The notes under the pieces are model-generated. The model did not search any database. It saw only the letters and a program-made list of their open reading frames with translations, and was not told the DNA's origin. A program made the position numbers and the translations under genes. Source: SIG588 sp045533175 (GTDB lineage Bacteria; Bacillota; Clostridia; Oscillospirales; Acutalibacteraceae). Taken from it: a stretch of DNA of 21,038 bases. Numbering within the stretch: position 1 is the stretch's first letter; the number at the start of each line of letters is the position of its first letter. Location: contig JAZSHJ010000059.1 of NCBI GenBank assembly GCA_045533175.1, positions 1-21,038 on the forward strand, given 5' to 3'. This document shows, piece after piece, positions 15,000-21,038 of the stretch.

Positions 15000-15971
15000 T
15001 CATCGTAATGTCATGTGTAATTGTCCGCGCCCGTCCGCCGCTTCCAACGTGGCAAATGCACCGTTGATGATGGTCATGCGCGGCGGCACGTGTCCCACAT
15101 CCGCTTCCAGTATCAGCGGCAGATCGGGCAATGCTTGTTCGATCATGTCACGGTAGGAGAGGTCCATTTGCGAGGAGGGGAAGCACACGCGCCCCACCAT
15201 CACGCCGCGCGCATGGGTAAACCATCCGTTTTCCCGCATTCGCCACAAGGTGCGGTATACCGCTTCGGCGGGCAGAGCAAAGATATCGAAATACCACAGG
15301 ATACCGTCCTCTTTGTATCGCTCGACAAACGCGGCCGTACCGTCGTACGGTGTGCCCAGAATATCCGAAAGGCAGTCAAGACATCCGCCGAGCAGGCGGC
15401 CTTGTACCTTCACCGGGCCGCGGGGCGTTTCCCAACACACGGGTTGTTCCCCCTCGTCGTTATAACGGTGGGTGAAGGTATCAAAACTGTGTTGCGGCGA
15501 AAGATCGCCTCCCGCCAGCGACAGCGCATACGCGGCATCGGGTGGCAGTTGTTCGCAGTCGAACCCGCCTGCGTTGGTGCCGTATATGGTGGCGATATCG
15601 TACACGGTGGTGAGGGTGTACAAAAGCGAAGTGGGATCGGAATATCCCTGCACCCACTTCGGGTTTCTCACCGCCGCCTGCCAATCCACATGCGGGAGCA
15701 TATCCAACAAAAAATCGCCGCCCGCGGCACACCACACCATGCGCACCTCGGGATCACACAACAGGGCGTTCAGTTCGGCGGCGCGCACCGTGGGTGGTGC
15801 GCTCACAAGGCCGCCTGCCCGCACGTGGGCCGTTTCCCGCGTTGAATATCCGCATTTGTGCAAATGGGAAAGGGAAAGATCAAACGCCGCGTGATCGGCC
15901 TCATCGATCCCTGCGCTGGGGGCGGTGATGCCGATGAGGTCCTGTGGTTTCAAAAAGGCGGGGAATATCAC
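15000..15971 (-). CDS. S66 family peptidase, LD-carboxypeptidase/MccF-like
   Basis: This is a 323-residue cytosolic serine peptidase-like protein. S66 enzymes remove the terminal D-Ala from the muropeptide tetrapeptide (LdcA) or inactivate peptide-nucleotide antibiotics (MccF). The N-terminus LKPQDLIGITAPSAG is typical. VWCAAGGDFLLDMLPHVDW matches the oxyanion region, Ser111 in QGYSDPTSL the nucleophile, and GHVPP near the end the catalytic His295. At the position of the catalytic Glu (ILW-x-x-E) this protein has Asp230 (ILWYFD), which may weaken or alter activity. LLGGCLDCLSDILGTPYDG is also characteristic. The start is GTG 15971, with AAGGAGG 7 bases upstream. It lies 12 bases after the hypothetical gene and 9 before GH3. 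No signal peptide is present. LdcA-like recycling or a self-immunity role cannot be separated by sequence alone. Confidence 0.86.
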   Translation of the reverse strand: MIFPAFLKPQDLIGITAPSAGIDEADHAAFDLSLSHLHKCGYSTRETAHVRAGGLVSAPPTVRAAELNALLCDPEVRMVWCAAGGDFLLDMLPHVDWQAAVRNPKWVQGYSDPTSLLYTLTTVYDIATIYGTNAGGFDCEQLPPDAAYALSLAGGDLSPQHSFDTFTHRYNDEGEQPVCWETPRGPVKVQGRLLGGCLDCLSDILGTPYDGTAAFVERYKEDGILWYFDIFALPAEAVYRTLWRMRENGWFTHARGVMVGRVCFPSSQMDLSYRDMIEQALPDLPLILEADVGHVPPRMTIINGAFATLEAADGRGQLHMTLR

Positions 15972-15983
15972 GTGATCGCCTCC

Positions 15984-16310
15984 TTATCGGTAGTAAACGT
16001 AATAGGCTACCACGGTGTCTTCGGCATCGGTGTGGGTGTTGACACCCTGCACCACCACGCCGTCACGGCTGAGCAGTTCGGCGCAACGCACCGCATCCTC
16101 GGCACAGCGGAACACTTCTCCCGCCGCGGTATCCACCATCAAAAAGCCGTTTCCGTGCGAAACGCGTCCGCCTTTCCCAAGCACGATCTCTTCGGTGGAA
16201 CCGTCGGCGCGCACCTGCCGTCTGGCCACGTATTTGATGGCTTTTTCGCATATACGGGAAAACAGCGCTTCCCGTTCTTTTTGCCGTTTTCGCTGTCCGA
16301 ACCAACCCAT
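15984..16310 (-). CDS. hypothetical protein, 108 residues, first gene of the LdcA-GH3 operon
   Basis: I do not recognise a named family. The start is ATG 16310, with GAGGTG 7 bases upstream and 26 bases after a strong -10; an earlier in-frame ATG at 16403 lies upstream of the promoter and is rejected. The N-terminus is a short MGWFGQ followed by a very basic, probably helical stretch (RKRQKEREALFSRICEKAIKYVARRQVR). The rest looks like a small mixed alpha/beta domain with two Cys-type contacts (FRCAEDAVRCAELLSRDGVVVQG), ending in TVVAYYVYYR. There is no signal peptide or membrane helix. It precedes the S66 peptidase by 12 bases. The pattern of a GDG/GNG core with an AYYxYYR tail feels like a conserved clostridial protein of unknown function, but I cannot confirm that. 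Coding is supported by the promoter, ribosome site and tight operon spacing. Confidence 0.8.
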   Translation of the reverse strand: MGWFGQRKRQKEREALFSRICEKAIKYVARRQVRADGSTEEIVLGKGGRVSHGNGFLMVDTAAGEVFRCAEDAVRCAELLSRDGVVVQGVNTHTDAEDTVVAYYVYYR

Positions 16311-16335
16311 ACCAAACACCTCGTTTCTGTTAGGT

Positions 16336-16364
16336 ATTGTAACGGGTTTTGTGCGTTTTGTCAA
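16336..16364 (-). promoter_or_regulatory. promoter of the hypothetical-LdcA-GH3 operon
   Basis: On the minus strand TTGACA (16359-16364) and TACAAT (16336-16341) are separated by 17 bases, 25 bases before the start codon of the 108-residue gene. Confidence 0.88.
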
Positions 16365-16390
16365 TTCTTTCGGAAAGTAGGATTTTTGGG

Positions 16391-16419
16391 TTGATTGTTT
16401 CAAAAATATGTGTTATAAT
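16391..16419 (+). promoter_or_regulatory. promoter of the Asp23-fakA operon
   Basis: TTGATT (16391-16396), a 17-base spacer and a perfect TATAAT (16414-16419). It is back to back with the minus-strand promoter, with 26 bases between the two -35 boxes, and leaves a leader of about 78 bases. Confidence 0.82.
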
Positions 16420-16503
16420 GTACCGTGTCTGCGTATGCTTTGAATGGAAAACGGAAACGAAGCGCGTTGGAAACTGTCCCGCCGCGCGGAAAGGTGTGTA
16501 ATT

Positions 16504-16857
16504 ATGATCCATATTGAGAATCACATGGGAACCATTGAAATTTCAGAGGAATATTTTGCCAACCTCATTGGGGATGCGGTGTCGTCTTGCTATGGTGTCG
16601 CCGGTATGGTGAAAAGCGGTGCGCGGCAAGGTTTGCGTGCGCTGATCTCCCGCCGCACGTATGCCGATCAAGGTGTGCGCGTGCGCAGCGAAGGCGGTCG
16701 CCTGGTGGTGGAACTGCATATTGCCGTGATCTACGGCATGAACATCAAGGCGATTGCCGAAAGTATCGAACACAAGGTGCGGTTTACCGTCGAGCAAGCG
16801 ACCGGTCTGGTAGTCAAAGCGGTTAAGGTTTGCGTGGACGGTATGCGCGTTGAATAA
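16504..16857 (+). CDS. Asp23/Gls24 family envelope stress protein (YloU-like)
   Basis: This is a 117-residue protein of the Asp23/Gls24 family, small proteins of the Gram-positive envelope often co-encoded with FakA. The family pattern is clear: GTIEISEEYFANLIGDAVSSCYGVAGMV near the N-terminus, then a basic loop, then VELHIAVIYGMNIKAIAESIEHKVRFTVEQATGLVVKAVKVCVDGM. The start is ATG 16504, with GGAAAGG upstream; earlier in-frame ATG 16444 has no ribosome site, and ATG 16525 is possible. There are no membrane helices, as expected. FakA starts 38 bases downstream in the same direction, reproducing the yloU-yloV order of Bacillus and other Firmicutes. Function in the family is poorly defined: cell envelope stress and possibly lipid metabolism. 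Confidence 0.9.
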   Translation: MIHIENHMGTIEISEEYFANLIGDAVSSCYGVAGMVKSGARQGLRALISRRTYADQGVRVRSEGGRLVVELHIAVIYGMNIKAIAESIEHKVRFTVEQATGLVVKAVKVCVDGMRVE

Positions 16858-16895
16858 TCACGCGGTTGCGATCGCAACATCAAAGGAGTGCTGAA

Positions 16896-18557
16896 ATGAT
16901 AAACGGAACGACTTTGCGGGACGCGATGGTCTCCGCTTCCAACTGTCTTGCCGCACAAAAGCAAGCGGTGGATGAACTGAACGTATTTCCCGTGCCGGAC
17001 GGCGATACGGGTACTAATATGTCTATGACGATTGCGGCGGCCGCGCGTGAATTGGTGCGCCTTGAAAATCCCACCGTGTCCAAAACGGCGGACGTGGCGG
17101 CTTCGGCCATGTTGCGCGGGGCGCGCGGGAATTCGGGCGTTATTCTGTCGCTTTTGTTCCGCGGTTTCTCCAAAGGCCTCAAGGGCATGGAGGAAGCGGA
17201 CGGTGCGGCGTTGGCCAATGCACTTTCGCTTGGCGTGGAAGCGGCGTATAAAGCCGTTATGAAACCCACGGAAGGCACCATTTTGACGGTGGCGCGCGAA
17301 GCGGCGGAAAAAGGCTGCGCGGCGGCCGAAGCGGATGCGGCGGTCGAAACCGTGTGGCCCATCGTGTGCGAAGAAGCGGCGGCTTCGCTCTCGCGCACGC
17401 CCGAACTGCTTCCGCAACTTAAGAAAGCGGGCGTGGTGGATGCCGGCGGCCAGGGCTTTTTGATCATCATCAACGCGATGCAGGCGGTGTTCGCCGGCGG
17501 TGCGGTGGTGGAAGGCGAAACCACGGCGACAAAATCCGCACCCAAACAGAGTGCGGCGGCCACGTTTGAAGCGGATATCGAATTCCCGTACTGCACGGAA
17601 TTTATTGTGGCGCGTGACAAAAAGGTGACAAAAGATCCCATGCGTCTGCGCGCGTATCTCGAATCCATCGGCGACTGTGTCGTGGTGGTGGATGATGAGG
17701 ACATCATCAAGGTGCACGTCCACACAAAGGATCCCGGCAAGGCGTTGTCGGCGGGTGTGGAATACGGTGCATTTGAAACGGTGAAAGTGGAAAACATGCT
17801 GATCCAGCACGAAAATGCGGGCTGGGTGGAAAGTGATGAAGCCGATGCTCCGCAAGTTCCTGCACGTGCTGAACCCGAAAATGCCGTCGGCTTTGTGGCG
17901 GTGGCGGCAGGCGATGGCTTGCAAGCGCTGTTCACCGATCTCGGTTGCGATCACGTGGTGTCGGGCGGCCAGACGATGAACCCCTCGACCGACGATATTC
18001 TGGCGGCGATCGAAGCCACCCCTGCCAAGGCGGTGTACGTGTTGCCGAACAACAAGAATATCATTCTGGCGGCCGAACAGGCGGTGCCGTTGGCGGATCG
18101 CAAAGTGTACGTGTTGCCCACCCGCACCATTCCGCAGGGTGTTTCGGCTATGCTCAGTTTTGATCCCGATGCGGCGGACGAGGATAATCTGCTCACCATG
18201 ACGCGTGCGGCGGAAAATGTGTCCACCGGTCAGATCACCTTTGCCGCGCGTGACAGCGAATACGGCGGCGGTAAGATCCACAAGGGTGAGATCCTGGCGC
18301 TGGATGGCAGTAAAGTGGCGTTTGTGGATAAGGATATCACCCATGCGGCGGTCAAATTGACGCGTCAGTTGGTTTCTTCCCGCCGTTCGGACGGGAAGGA
18401 AACCGCCTTCGTCACGGTGATGTACGGTGCGGACATGACCGAAACGGATGCCGAAGCGGTGTGCGAAGGCATTCGCGCCAAGTTGGGTGCGGACGTGGAA
18501 GTGTCTGCCATCCCCGGCGGCCAGCCCGTTTACTACTATATCATCTCGGTGGAATAA
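16896..18557 (+). CDS. fakA: FakA-like fatty acid kinase catalytic subunit (DAK/YloV family)
   Basis: This 553-residue cytosolic kinase phosphorylates fatty acids presented by FakB (DegV-type) proteins, feeding exogenous fatty acids into phospholipid synthesis. The N-terminal DhaL-like ATP-binding domain (1-200) carries NVFPVPDGDTGTNMS, with Asp35 and Asp37 as Mg ligands. It also has MLRGARGNSGVILSLLFRGF and the later GVVDAGGQGF. A middle domain (about 225-310) has EFPYCTEFIVARD and VVVVDDEDIIKVHVHTKDP. The C-terminal DegV-like domain has AVYVLPNNKNIILAAEQA. Length is normal (about 550). The start is ATG 16896, with AAAGGAG 8 bases upstream; a TTG at 16866 lies in a palindrome and is rejected. 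It follows the Asp23 gene and ends at a clear terminator. No fakB gene lies in the window. Confidence 0.94.
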   Translation: MINGTTLRDAMVSASNCLAAQKQAVDELNVFPVPDGDTGTNMSMTIAAAARELVRLENPTVSKTADVAASAMLRGARGNSGVILSLLFRGFSKGLKGMEEADGAALANALSLGVEAAYKAVMKPTEGTILTVAREAAEKGCAAAEADAAVETVWPIVCEEAAASLSRTPELLPQLKKAGVVDAGGQGFLIIINAMQAVFAGGAVVEGETTATKSAPKQSAAATFEADIEFPYCTEFIVARDKKVTKDPMRLRAYLESIGDCVVVVDDEDIIKVHVHTKDPGKALSAGVEYGAFETVKVENMLIQHENAGWVESDEADAPQVPARAEPENAVGFVAVAAGDGLQALFTDLGCDHVVSGGQTMNPSTDDILAAIEATPAKAVYVLPNNKNIILAAEQAVPLADRKVYVLPTRTIPQGVSAMLSFDPDAADEDNLLTMTRAAENVSTGQITFAARDSEYGGGKIHKGEILALDGSKVAFVDKDITHAAVKLTRQLVSSRRSDGKETAFVTVMYGADMTETDAEAVCEGIRAKLGADVEVSAIPGGQPVYYYIISVE

Positions 18558-18566
18558 TTGAATGCG

Positions 18567-18605
18567 AAAAGCGACAAACAGGATTTCCTGCTTGTCGCTT
18601 TTTTT
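18567..18605 (+). terminator. terminator of the Asp23-fakA operon
   Basis: AAAAGCGACAA and CAGG (with one A-C mismatch) pair across an ATTT loop with CCTG and TTGTCGCTTTT, then a run of T to 18605. It begins 10 bases after the fakA stop. Confidence 0.92.
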
Positions 18606-18646
18606 GTGTGTATAGAAAATTACCCCTTTTACCACGGGAATGTGTC

Positions 18647-18674
18647 TTGCGCAATAGGATATTACCCCTATAAT
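18647..18674 (+). promoter_or_regulatory. promoter of the MDR-Gfo operon with a direct repeat
   Basis: TTGCGC (18647-18652), a 16-base spacer and a perfect TATAAT (18669-18674), 21 bases before the ATG. The motif ATTACCCCT occurs at 18619-18627 and again at 18661-18669, in the spacer and touching the -10. The two copies are 42 bases apart. A regulator binding both would overlap the polymerase site. Confidence 0.7.
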
Positions 18675-18694
18675 GAAAGTGAGAGGTGAGGGAT

Positions 18695-19708
18695 ATGAAA
18701 ACGAAATTTATCGAATTTTCCGAGCCATGTAAGGCTCAGTTTCTGGAAAAGGAGATTGCAGCACCTGCTGCAGGCGAAGTGCAGGTAAAACTCGAATTTT
18801 CTACCATCAGCGCCGGTACGGAACGCGCCAACCTCATCGGTGATGCCAACATCAGTTATTCATGTGCACCCGAAGTGTCCTTCCCGCGTTACGGCGGCTA
18901 CAGTTCGGCGGGTGTGGTGACTGCTGTGGGAGAAGGGGTGACCAAATATCGCGCCGGAGATCGCGTGGCGCTTTGTTGGTCCACCCACCGCACGTTGCAA
19001 AACATGCCGCAGGCAAAAGTCTATCGCTTACCCGACGACGTATCGTTGCAGGAAGCGGCATTGCTTAATATTGCCACCTTTCCGCTGGCGGCCATCCGCA
19101 AATGCAAAGCGGAGATCGGCGAATCCGCTGTTGTAATGGGACTCGGTATTTTGGGGATGTTTGCCCTGCCTTTGTTACGGCTGGCGGGTGCTGTTCCCAT
19201 TATCGCGGTGGATCCTGTGGCGGAAAAACGGGAAAAGGCACTCACTTGCGGGGCGGATTATGCGCTGGATCCGTATGCGCCCGATTTTGCCGACACGGTG
19301 AAACGGCTTACGGGCGGCGGTGCGAAAGTGGCGATTGAAGTAACAGGCGTTGGTGCGGGTTTGAACGGGGTGCTCGACTGCATGGCACCGTTTGGACGTG
19401 TGGCGTTGCTCGGTTGCACCCGCCATGCCGATTTCACGGTGGATTATTATCGCAAGGTACACGGCCCCGGCATCCAACTGATCGGTGCGCACACCTTGGC
19501 ACGTCCCAAACACGAATCCCACGAAGGGTACTGGACACAGGATGACGATATGAACGCACTCATGCGCATGATCTCGCTTGGGCGGTTGAATCTGCTTTCC
19601 ATGGTGGAAGAGGTGTATTCACCCACTAAAGCGGCGGCGGTGTATACTCGCTTGGCCAACGAACCGTCTTTTCCCTTAACACAGTTTGATTGGAGAGATT
19701 TGGAATGA
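18695..19708 (+). CDS. MDR-family dehydrogenase lacking the zinc ligands
   Basis: This 337-residue cytosolic medium-chain dehydrogenase/reductase has an N-terminal GroES-like domain (1-125) and a Rossmann domain with GLGILG (149-154). An Asp (173) at the end of the second strand suggests NAD(H). In place of the usual catalytic-zinc Cys motif (CGTD/H) it has ISAGTERANLIG (38-49), and YGGYSSAGVV replaces the GHE motif. The four-Cys structural zinc loop is also absent. The ISAGTER signature is the one I associate with the MDR half of fused bi-domain MDR/Gfo oxidoreductases. ATG 18695 has AGGTGA 5 bases upstream; a GTG at 18686 overlaps that site. It overlaps the next gene by ATGA, so the two are translationally coupled. 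The reaction is probably a sugar or cyclitol oxidation-reduction; the substrate is unknown. Confidence 0.88.
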   Translation: MKTKFIEFSEPCKAQFLEKEIAAPAAGEVQVKLEFSTISAGTERANLIGDANISYSCAPEVSFPRYGGYSSAGVVTAVGEGVTKYRAGDRVALCWSTHRTLQNMPQAKVYRLPDDVSLQEAALLNIATFPLAAIRKCKAEIGESAVVMGLGILGMFALPLLRLAGAVPIIAVDPVAEKREKALTCGADYALDPYAPDFADTVKRLTGGGAKVAIEVTGVGAGLNGVLDCMAPFGRVALLGCTRHADFTVDYYRKVHGPGIQLIGAHTLARPKHESHEGYWTQDDDMNALMRMISLGRLNLLSMVEEVYSPTKAAAVYTRLANEPSFPLTQFDWRDLE

Positions 19709-20703
19709 AACCGTTACGAGTAGCACAGATCGGCACGGGCCACGACCACGCCCATGACATTATGCGGGAGTTGCGGAGTAACCCCAATTTTGAAGTAGTC
19801 GCCGTGTGTGAGGAAGATCCCGCCTACAAAGCCCGTGCGTTGACACAGGAAGGCTACAACGACGTGGAGTGGAAAAGTTACGAAGAGATCTTGAACGACG
19901 ACACGCTGGACGGCGTGGTGATCGAAAGCGAAGAGCATCACTTGTCCCGTCTTGCAATTCCGTTTGCCGAAAAAGGAATGCCCGTTCATCTGGACAAACC
20001 GGGCGGGGAAGACCTCGCTGAGTTTGTCCGTTTGATGAATGTTGTGCGGGAACGCAACGGCATTTTCCAAACGGGATATATGTATCGCTATAATCCCGCC
20101 GTTATTAAAGCGCGGGAGTTGATGCAAAGCGGTGCGCTCGGGAAGATCTTGCATGTGGAAGCGCAAATGAATATCAAATACGATGCTCGAAAAACCGCGT
20201 GGCTCAACAAGTTTCGCGGCGGCATGATGTTCTTCCTCGGTTGCCATTTGGTGGATCTGGTGTACACCTTTATGGGACGGCCATTGGAGGTGATCCCGCT
20301 GAACGGCCGCACGGGCAATGAAGGGGAGGATGCGCCCGATTTCGGCATGGCGGCGTTTCGCTATCCCACGGGCACGTCGTTTGTCAAAACGACCTGTGCG
20401 GAATTGGAAGGGGGCAATCGCCGTCAGTTGGTGATCGTCGGCACCGAGGGGGTGGTGGAGATTCGCCCGCTGGAGTATGAACGGTATCCCAATGATTACT
20501 ATGCGGATGCCCGCATCGTGTTGCGTGATGCCGCAGGAAAGGTGACCGCTACCGCGTTTGATTGTCCGAAATTTGCACGGTATACCGCCATGATGGACGA
20601 TTTTGCGGATAAGATTCGCGGCAAAAAAACGTCGCTGTTTAACTATGACCACGAAGAAGCGGTGTATAAGCTCACCTTACAGGCGGCGGGAATGTGGCCG
20701 TGA
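19705..20703 (+). CDS. Gfo/Idh/MocA family oxidoreductase coupled to the MDR gene
   Basis: This is a 332-residue NAD(P)-dependent oxidoreductase. The Rossmann domain begins VAQIGTGHDHAHD, an unusual His-rich version of the GxGxxG turn. The catalytic signature is Asp-Lys-Pro at 97-99 instead of Glu-Lys-Pro, with the Lys kept. The C-terminal domain has GGMMFFLGCHLVDLVYTFMGRP, with His181 and Asp184 at the usual catalytic positions. It is only distantly similar to the tandem pair at 50-2396. The ATG lies inside the stop of the MDR gene, and GGAG 9 bases upstream supports it. It is probably a soluble partner acting on the same substrate as the MDR protein. The end of the gene runs into a short tail of unclear open frame and a repeat-like GC-rich segment. 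Confidence 0.91.
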   Translation: MKPLRVAQIGTGHDHAHDIMRELRSNPNFEVVAVCEEDPAYKARALTQEGYNDVEWKSYEEILNDDTLDGVVIESEEHHLSRLAIPFAEKGMPVHLDKPGGEDLAEFVRLMNVVRERNGIFQTGYMYRYNPAVIKARELMQSGALGKILHVEAQMNIKYDARKTAWLNKFRGGMMFFLGCHLVDLVYTFMGRPLEVIPLNGRTGNEGEDAPDFGMAAFRYPTGTSFVKTTCAELEGGNRRQLVIVGTEGVVEIRPLEYERYPNDYYADARIVLRDAAGKVTATAFDCPKFARYTAMMDDFADKIRGKKTSLFNYDHEEAVYKLTLQAAGMWP

Positions 20704-20890
20704 AAAGCACGGTATTGTTTTGCAATTCCGCTATTTTGCCCGAAGGAGTGGACTTTAAACGGATCATCAACGGACCATCCAATGAAAAAACAGCGTATCA
20801 AAAACCCTCTCCGAAGACTGAAAAATCGGAGGGAGGGGGTGTGTGCGGGCAAAGCCCGCGGATAAACCTGCCCGCAGGCGGCAGACAGAG
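20704..20890. other. spacer with possible gene remnant and GC-rich hairpins
   Basis: A frame from GTG 20694 (overlapping the Gfo stop) reads plausible protein for about 35 codons (VKSTVLFCNSAILPEGVDFK). It then passes into a repeat-like segment with CTCCGA/TCGGAG (20806-20830), GCGGGC-AAA-GCCCGC (20847-20861) and CCTGC-CC-GCAGG (20868-20879). I see no homology and no strong ribosome site, so I do not call a gene. The C/G-run sequence resembles the 3541-3600 end of the other spacer. Confidence 0.45.
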
Positions 20891-20919
20891 AAAAAGTCCG
20901 ACGAACGTCGGACTTTTTT
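20891..20919. terminator. bidirectional terminator after the MDR-Gfo operon
   Basis: AAAAAGTCCGAC and its exact complement flank a GAAC tetraloop, giving a 12-bp stem with T runs on both sides. It lies 188 bases after the Gfo stop, so the transcript includes the repeat-like spacer. Confidence 0.88.
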
Positions 20920-20931
20920 GACAGTCTGAAA

Positions 20932-20955
20932 GCAGAGAGTGAAAGCACTCTCTGC
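20932..20955 (-). terminator. hairpin at the end of the minus-strand terminal gene
   Basis: GCAGAGAGTG and its exact complement flank AAAG, giving a 10-bp stem that begins 5 bases after the minus-strand stop at 20961. The following tract on the minus strand is only weakly T-rich; the stronger hairpin at 20891-20919 may complete termination. Confidence 0.6.
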
Positions 20956-20960
20956 CTTGT

Positions 20961-21038
20961 TTAATACCGTTTTCGACGTTTGGGCGTTTTGCCCGTGGCC
21001 GAATACACCAAGCGATCCCGCACCGAGATCTCCTTGTA
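20961..21038 (-). CDS. 3' end of a minus-strand gene (partial)
   Basis: An open frame enters from the right edge and ends with TAA at 20961-20963. The visible 25 residues end in VRDRLVYSATGKTPKRRKRY, a basic tail. Placement just ahead of a hairpin and a terminator supports a real gene end. The frame is too short to assign a function; basic tails like this occur in RNA-binding and membrane proteins alike. Confidence 0.6.
   Translation of the reverse strand, partial: YKEISVRDRLVYSATGKTPKRRKRY

Noticed and set aside
16731..18635. Open frame of over 600 codons on the minus strand
   Set aside because: It is the antisense shadow of the Asp23 and fakA genes, rich in Arg and His with no motif, and the plus-strand frames have promoter, ribosome sites and clear families.
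1..21038. Mobile element, prophage or genomic island
   Set aside because: No transposase, integrase, tRNA or attachment repeats; composition and codon style look uniform and the genes are mostly housekeeping.

Overview
The window looks like chromosomal DNA from a low-to-mid-GC clostridial Firmicute, probably a gut Oscillospirales- or Christensenellales-type organism. The reasons are gene content (AddA rather than RecBCD, an Asp23/Gls24-FakA pair, LytR-CpsA-Psr, CvpA, a clostridial-type FeoA/FeoB/Cys-rich small protein set), strong AGGAGG-type ribosome binding sites, and near-consensus TTGACA-17-TATAAT promoters. I see no phage, plasmid, transposase, CRISPR, tRNA or rRNA. This is inference from gene content; no taxonomic search was possible.

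Layout. (1) 1-3170, plus strand: two tandem, clearly paralogous Gfo/Idh/MocA oxidoreductases followed by a TIM-barrel sugar phosphate isomerase/epimerase-type protein, ended by a perfect hairpin. The operon begins upstream of the window. (2) 3171-3637: non-coding and crowded with perfect inverted repeats. (3) 3638-4444: a single CvpA-family membrane protein with its own promoter and a bidirectional terminator. (4) 4443-7034, minus strand: the ferrous iron uptake operon feoA-feoB plus a 55-residue Cys-rich membrane protein. It has a TTGACA-17-TATAGT promoter and two nearly identical 18-bp palindromic operators. (5) 7096-7553: a divergent DtxR-family regulator whose visible metal ligands are of the iron type (Met, Cys, Glu, His). 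It is the obvious candidate to bind those operators. (6) 7573-11094: addA, without addB next to it. (7) 11115-12784: an LCP cell-wall ligase and ruvX. (8) 12780-16364, minus strand: a three-gene operon of an unrecognised 108-residue protein, an S66 LD-carboxypeptidase-like protein and a cytosolic GH3 glycosidase. (9) 16391-18605: an Asp23/Gls24 protein and FakA. (10) 18647-20919: a zinc-site-less MDR dehydrogenase overlapping a third Gfo/Idh/MocA oxidoreductase by ATGA. (11) 20961-21038: the 3' end of a minus-strand gene.

How the parts work together. Two separate sugar-redox modules (1-3170 and 18647-20703) flank ordinary housekeeping genes. The first fits oxidation of a sugar or glycoside by paired NAD(P)-dependent dehydrogenases, followed by isomerisation or elimination in a TIM-barrel metalloenzyme. 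The second looks like a split form of the fused bi-domain MDR/Gfo oxidoreductases. The iron block is a self-contained regulon with transporter, accessory proteins, repressor and operators all visible. The hypothetical-LdcA-GH3 operon could act on muropeptides or on short oligosaccharides.

The least ordinary signals are the operator pair with its iron-type regulator, the two oxidoreductase modules, the palindrome-rich spacer, the direct repeat 42 bp apart at the MDR promoter, and the Asp-for-Glu change in the S66 protein. I found no clearly unprecedented system.
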